Part shown: positions 56,608 through 64,000 of the stretch, piece by piece
How positions within the stretch are numbered: position 1 is the stretch's first letter
Layout of the letters: each line of letters begins with the position of its first letter
NCBI RefSeq assembly: GCF_000143415.4
Contig: NW_003314329.1
Location: 747,431 to 811,430 of the forward strand
DNA length: 64,000 nucleotides
Direction: 5' to 3'
Source of the DNA: Selaginella moellendorffii
Lineage: Eukaryota; Streptophyta; Lycopodiopsida; Selaginellales; Selaginellaceae
The notes under the pieces: model-generated
Told to the model about the DNA's origin: nothing
The model's input: the letters and a program-made list of their open reading frames with translations, nothing else
Databases searched by the model: none
Position numbers and translations under genes: made by a program

Positions 56608-58364
56608 TCACCGTCCAAACCATCCAGCCTTTGGAGGACCCGCATCACTCCCGCCACCATTCATGAGCTTGTCCAGCACTACGTTCATATCCACAGCCTG
56701 TCCATTCTCCGTCAGCCTCTGGACCGTGGCACGAACTTGGTCTCTCGGGAATCCCATCGCCGCAACCTTGTCGATCACATCGTCTACACCCGACCGGCTC
56801 GCAGGCCTGGCGCTGGGAAGAGACTGCTGGATCGGCTGCGCTGTTGGGAGATGAGGATAGCCACCGCCGCCACCACCACCTCCGCCGCTGTGCATCCGCC
56901 CGTAGTTCACGCCTCCGCCACCATAGCCGGATGTCTCATATGACTGCTGCTGATAAGCTGACGGTGGTGGAGGCAATGCCAGCGGCCCTGAGCCTGTTCT
57001 TCCCGGGAGTGAGTCGTACATCTGTGGAGGCGGAGGGCCGTGCTGCTGCTGCTGCTGCTGCTGTTGATGCTGCCGTGGAGGAGGAGGCGGAGGAGCACCG
57101 TAAGATTGTGGTGGTGGTGGTGGTGGCATATAGGAAGGAATGTCGAGAGAGTAGTTGACGGGAGGAGCTTGAGAGTGGTGCGGTGGTCCTTGAGGATGGG
57201 AGACTGGAACTGGGGCTGGAGGATATGGCGGTGCTTCCGGCTGGTGAGGATATGGCTGCGGGTGAGGCTGCTGCATTGGTGGCGGCGGAGGTGGTGGCGG
57301 AGCTGCTGGGTTCTGCGGAGGATACGAGTAAGATGGCTGCTGCTGCTGCTGCTGGATCGCGTGAGGCACATGCTGAGGAGGATGTGGAGACTGCTGGATG
57401 TGAGTCGGCGGAGGTGGCTGGTGGACGACTGGAAGTGGGGGTGGAGGAGGCGGAGCCTGCTGCTGATGGACGCTGGAATCGAGAGCTTGAGGAGGCTGCG
57501 GCATTGGAGGTGGCTGCTGCGGTGAGGAAGCAACCGGCGGTGCTTGAACCTCAACTTTGGTCGTCGGCGCTTCGGTTTTATCTTGCTGCAGCTTCAGCTG
57601 AAACTGTGCCTCGTTGATCTCTTGCTTGTCTCTCACGACCTGTACTCCTCTTTGCACCTTGGAAAGAAGGACAAGTAGTGTCAAGCAGACCTTGTTTCTT
57701 CCATATACACATACCTCGCGAAGCATGTTTTCTAGCATCCGGAGTCTTCCATCAGTCTCGCCGTGGTTATTCGCGTTGGCGCTCTTAGACTTCTCAAAAG
57801 CAACCTCGAGACGCTGAGTAGCGGCTTCCAGTTGAGATAGTCGACCCCCCATCCCCTCCAAAACACGTAGAAGATTGTCGGCATACTTCTTCATGGTACG
57901 CTCCACAGCGGCGGCAGTGGCGGAGTCGTAAGCATCCTTGTCAAACTCATGCCTCGATCGAGTCGACTCGTACTTCTCGTAAGTTACTGGAGGATCACGC
58001 ACCTACGCACAAACCCAGTGTTGTTAAAAGTAGATAGATCTAAAAAACCCAAAGGAAACGAAGAACAAGGAAGAAAAGAGAATACCTGCTGCTCGAAAGA
58101 GGGATTCGCCTGGCGAAACTTGCCCCCGGCCTCCTCGATGCGTGCCCCGCCGCCGCTACCGTTGCTGCGAAGCGGCTGGAAATCGTAGCTCGGAAGAACA
58201 TCGTCGTTGTTGAACGAGTAAGTCGGCGAAGAATCCATCCTCCGGGGTCCGTTCTGGACGTAATTCGAGCTGCTGCTGCCGCTGGCATGAGCTATCGAGG
58301 GCGTGTTGGGCTGGAGCAAGTCAAAGAATGGCTCGCTGTGCGATCCCATGCCCTGATTATCCAT
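56608..58364 (-). CDS. DUF1421-family Pro/Gln-rich protein with UBA-like C-terminus, 3 exons, 538 aa
   Basis: Exons 58364-58086, 58002-57715 and 57657-56608; introns 83 and 57 bp, GT-AG. The 57-bp intron has no stop and preserves frame, but splicing it gives LREVQRGVQVVRDKQEI, the family sequence. Residues 1-93 are Ser/Asn-rich; 94-220 form a helical, probably coiled-coil region (MKKYADNLLRVLEGMGGRL, RLRMLENMLRE). The middle is an extended Pro/Gln-rich region with poly-P and CAG/CTG-coded poly-Q. The C-terminus (VIDKVAAMGFPRDQVRATVQ) is UBA-like, ending GPPKAGWFGR. Plant relatives are poorly characterised; ubiquitin or condensate-related roles are inference. Its start faces that of the beta-galactosidase gene. 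Confidence 0.9.
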
Positions 58365-58580
58365 CTCTCGCCGGCGCGCGCCGCCCGTCGCCAAAGCCCT
58401 AGTCGGATGGAGTTCAAGAACCTGGCGCTAGATCGCGATGCCGATGCCGCGTCGCCGATGCCTGTTCTCCCCGCGCGATTATCTAGCCCTAGAAGCAAGC
58501 AAGGCTTGTTTGGAGCTTTGGATATTCCCCTACTTTAATTCTATCCCCTACTTATCTCTAGGGCTAAAATCTCCAACGCC
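58365..58580. promoter_or_regulatory. Bidirectional promoter/5' leader between two divergent genes
   Basis: Only 216 bp separate the two start codons, so both leaders and any shared promoter must lie here or within leader overlap. The left half is GC-rich. I see no clear TATA box in either direction. Confidence 0.6.
58407..58538 (+). CDS. Upstream ORF (43 aa) in leader of beta-galactosidase gene
   Basis: ATG at 58407 opens 43 codons (MEFKNLALDRDADAASPMPV...) ending TAA at 58536-58538, 42 bp before the main ATG. Composition is coding-like but unmatched. If the transcript starts upstream, it could limit translation of the main ORF. It could also be a short 5' coding exon of an alternative transcript. 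Confidence 0.35.
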   Translation: MEFKNLALDRDADAASPMPVLPARLSSPRSKQGLFGALDIPLL

Positions 58581-62792
<4,212 letters not shown>

Positions 62793-62887
62793 ACGCTTTT
62801 GCTTTTCCTTCCATTGAAAACAGTGTCTGGCTCAGGCAAGTATCACTCGAGCAGGCGAGCTAGAAATCGGAGTTGAAGAACACAATA

Positions 62888-64000
62888 ATGGCGCTCATAT
62901 TCTTTGCCGCTATTGCCACGCTCTGCCGTATTGCTGTGGCAGTGTCCCCGTCTCCTGTGAAATGCGATGCATTGGGATGCAGCTTAAGGAACTACTTGGG
63001 GGTATGGCCAGACAGGATTCCATGTAGAGCAGCTCAAGTGTTCTATCCAGCAACAGAGGAGGAGCTGTTAGCAGCAGTTGCATACGCCGCGAGTAACAAT
63101 CGGAAGATGAAAATGGTGAGCAGATGGTCGCAGAGTATTCCGAAACTGGCATGTCCAGGGGGTGATTCCGGAGTGATTATAAGCACCAGGGATCTGAATT
63201 CAGGCATCGTGGTAAATTCGGAGGAAATGACTGTTACAGTTGATGCGGGAGTTCTCCTTCAACAGTTGGTCGATACTATTTCCACGCTTGGCTTTGCACT
63301 ACCGGCTGCTACATACTGGAATGCAGTTTCTGTGGCTGGAGCAGTGAGCACTGGAGCGCATGGAAGCAGTCTGTGGGGACGCGGAGGTGCTCTCCATGAC
63401 TACGTTGTGGGAGTATCCTTGGTGGTTCCAGCAACTGAGGAAGATGGATTCGCGAAGGTAGTCAGGCTGGACGAGAATTCTTCCAAGGACTTGCTGGATG
63501 CAGCCAAGCTCTCGCTCGGAGTTCTTGGAGCAATCTCAAAGATAACTCTCAGCATTGAGCCCATGTTTAAGAGGTCGGTGGCTTTGGAAGTAAAAGACGA
63601 TGCTGAGATCGAAGAACAAGTTCTGCGATTTGGAAGTGACCACGAGTTTGGGGACATCTGCTGGCACCCGTCCTTGAAGGCGTCCTTGTTTAAGCTGGAC
63701 GAAAGAGCTCCTCTCGAGACGCCTGGAGGAGGAACGAACATATACAAGGGCTTTCAGCCATTTCCAGTAGAACGAGCTGAGCAGTCCAGGCGCAGTGGTA
63801 GGCTTATAGCAGCAGTTGTGTCTCTTAGTTCTGACTCGCTTAATATTTGTCTGATATGCAGAGGAAAAGATCGAACAGGACAAGGACGAGTGGACGCGTT
63901 GCAGGTTCTCTGAGATGGTTTTAAACAGCCGGGTGCCGAGTGGTAACGGGTACTTAAACGACGGGATCAACTTCACGGGCTTTCCCGTTGTGGGATACAA
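62888..64000 (+). CDS. L-gulono-1,4-lactone oxidase-like FAD protein, partial
   Basis: ATG at 62888, 95 bp after the beta-galactosidase stop. Exon 1 62888-63797, intron 63798-63861 (64 bp), exon 2 from 63862 past the window edge. Residues 1-18 form a signal peptide (MALIFFAAIATLCRIAVA), implying secretion. The FAD-binding PCMH domain covers about 45-225, with VWPDRIPCRAAQVFYPATEE and VSVAGAVSTGAHGSSLWGRG and LHDYVVG. Later come LGVLGAISKITLSIEP and, after the intron, SGNGYLNDGINFTGFPVVGY, all typical of plant gulonolactone oxidase-like proteins, which use sugar lactones and are linked to ascorbate metabolism. The ALO domain and C-terminus lie outside. Substrate cannot be fixed from sequence. 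Confidence 0.9.

Noticed and set aside
56844-57617. Long plus-strand and alternative-frame minus-strand ORFs over the DUF1421 gene
   Set aside because: Shadows of the Pro/Gln codon repeats; the conserved coiled-coil and UBA-like ends are only in the chosen frame.
57658-57714. Reading the 57-bp segment as coding in the DUF1421 gene
   Set aside because: It is in frame without stop, but has good GT-AG ends and its removal restores the conserved LREVQ-GVQVVRDKQEI block.

Overview
The window looks like nuclear DNA of a land plant, most likely a lycophyte such as Selaginella. Genes are compact with many GT-AG introns of only 43-83 bp, there are PLS-type PPR genes, a plant-type GH2 beta-galactosidase, a gulonolactone-oxidase-like flavoprotein and a Crinkler/RHS-like NTPase. 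About 50 kb of old LTR retrotransposons lies between the gene islands. Species assignment is inference from gene style, not a database match.

Layout. 1-1216: 5' part of a PPR gene (minus) with an apparent frameshift. 1.3-3.7 kb: AT-rich, empty. 3.8-6.3 kb: decayed Ty3/gypsy pol (minus). 8.7-9.4 kb: MSH6-like mismatch-repair pseudogene (minus). 9508-11331: intact 607-aa Crinkler/RHS-like P-loop NTPase with a nuclease-like tail (minus). 13.6-14.75 kb: a minisatellite and a long foldback hairpin. 15.2-29.3 kb: a three-LTR tandem array of non-coding (LARD-type) LTR elements, with one interior unit inverted and a TRIM nested in an LTR. 29.5-31.3 kb: gypsy gag-protease remnant. 32.7-42.8 kb: a complete chromodomain gypsy element with an ACTTC target duplication, carrying a second, opposite-strand gypsy element in its integrase. 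43.4-50.6 kb: a second LARD with near-identical target duplications.

The two large insertions at 32.7-42.8 and 43.4-50.6 kb split one older plus-strand multi-exon gene. Its pieces (32.46-32.71, 42.83-43.43, 50.6-51.7 kb) keep strand, order and reading frame. Its 3' part resembles a permuted (beta-class) DNA N4/N6 amino-methyltransferase.

52.1-55.8 kb holds copia fragments, a PPR-DYW pseudogene, and a copia element that appears to have captured a GC-rich host membrane-protein gene fragment. From 55.83 kb to the right edge is a dense, intact gene island: a DCC-family (DUF393) protein (4 exons, plus), a DUF1421/UBA-like proline-glutamine-rich protein (3 exons, minus), a LacZ-type GH2 beta-galactosidase (17 exons, 1098 aa, plus) divergently paired with it over 216 bp, and an L-gulono-1,4-lactone-oxidase-like secreted flavoprotein (plus, cut by the window edge).

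The retroelements form a family system. The coding chromovirus and the array LARD share polypurine tract, 3' untranslated region and methionine-tRNA primer site. All three LTR families share a module made of a poly-G/C tract and a conserved box; in the chromovirus and array LARD LTRs a hexamer GAGTCC/GAGACC minisatellite adjoins it. This suggests non-autonomous elements mobilised by, or recombining with, the chromovirus. All exon boundaries and repeat limits were read by eye from the sequence.
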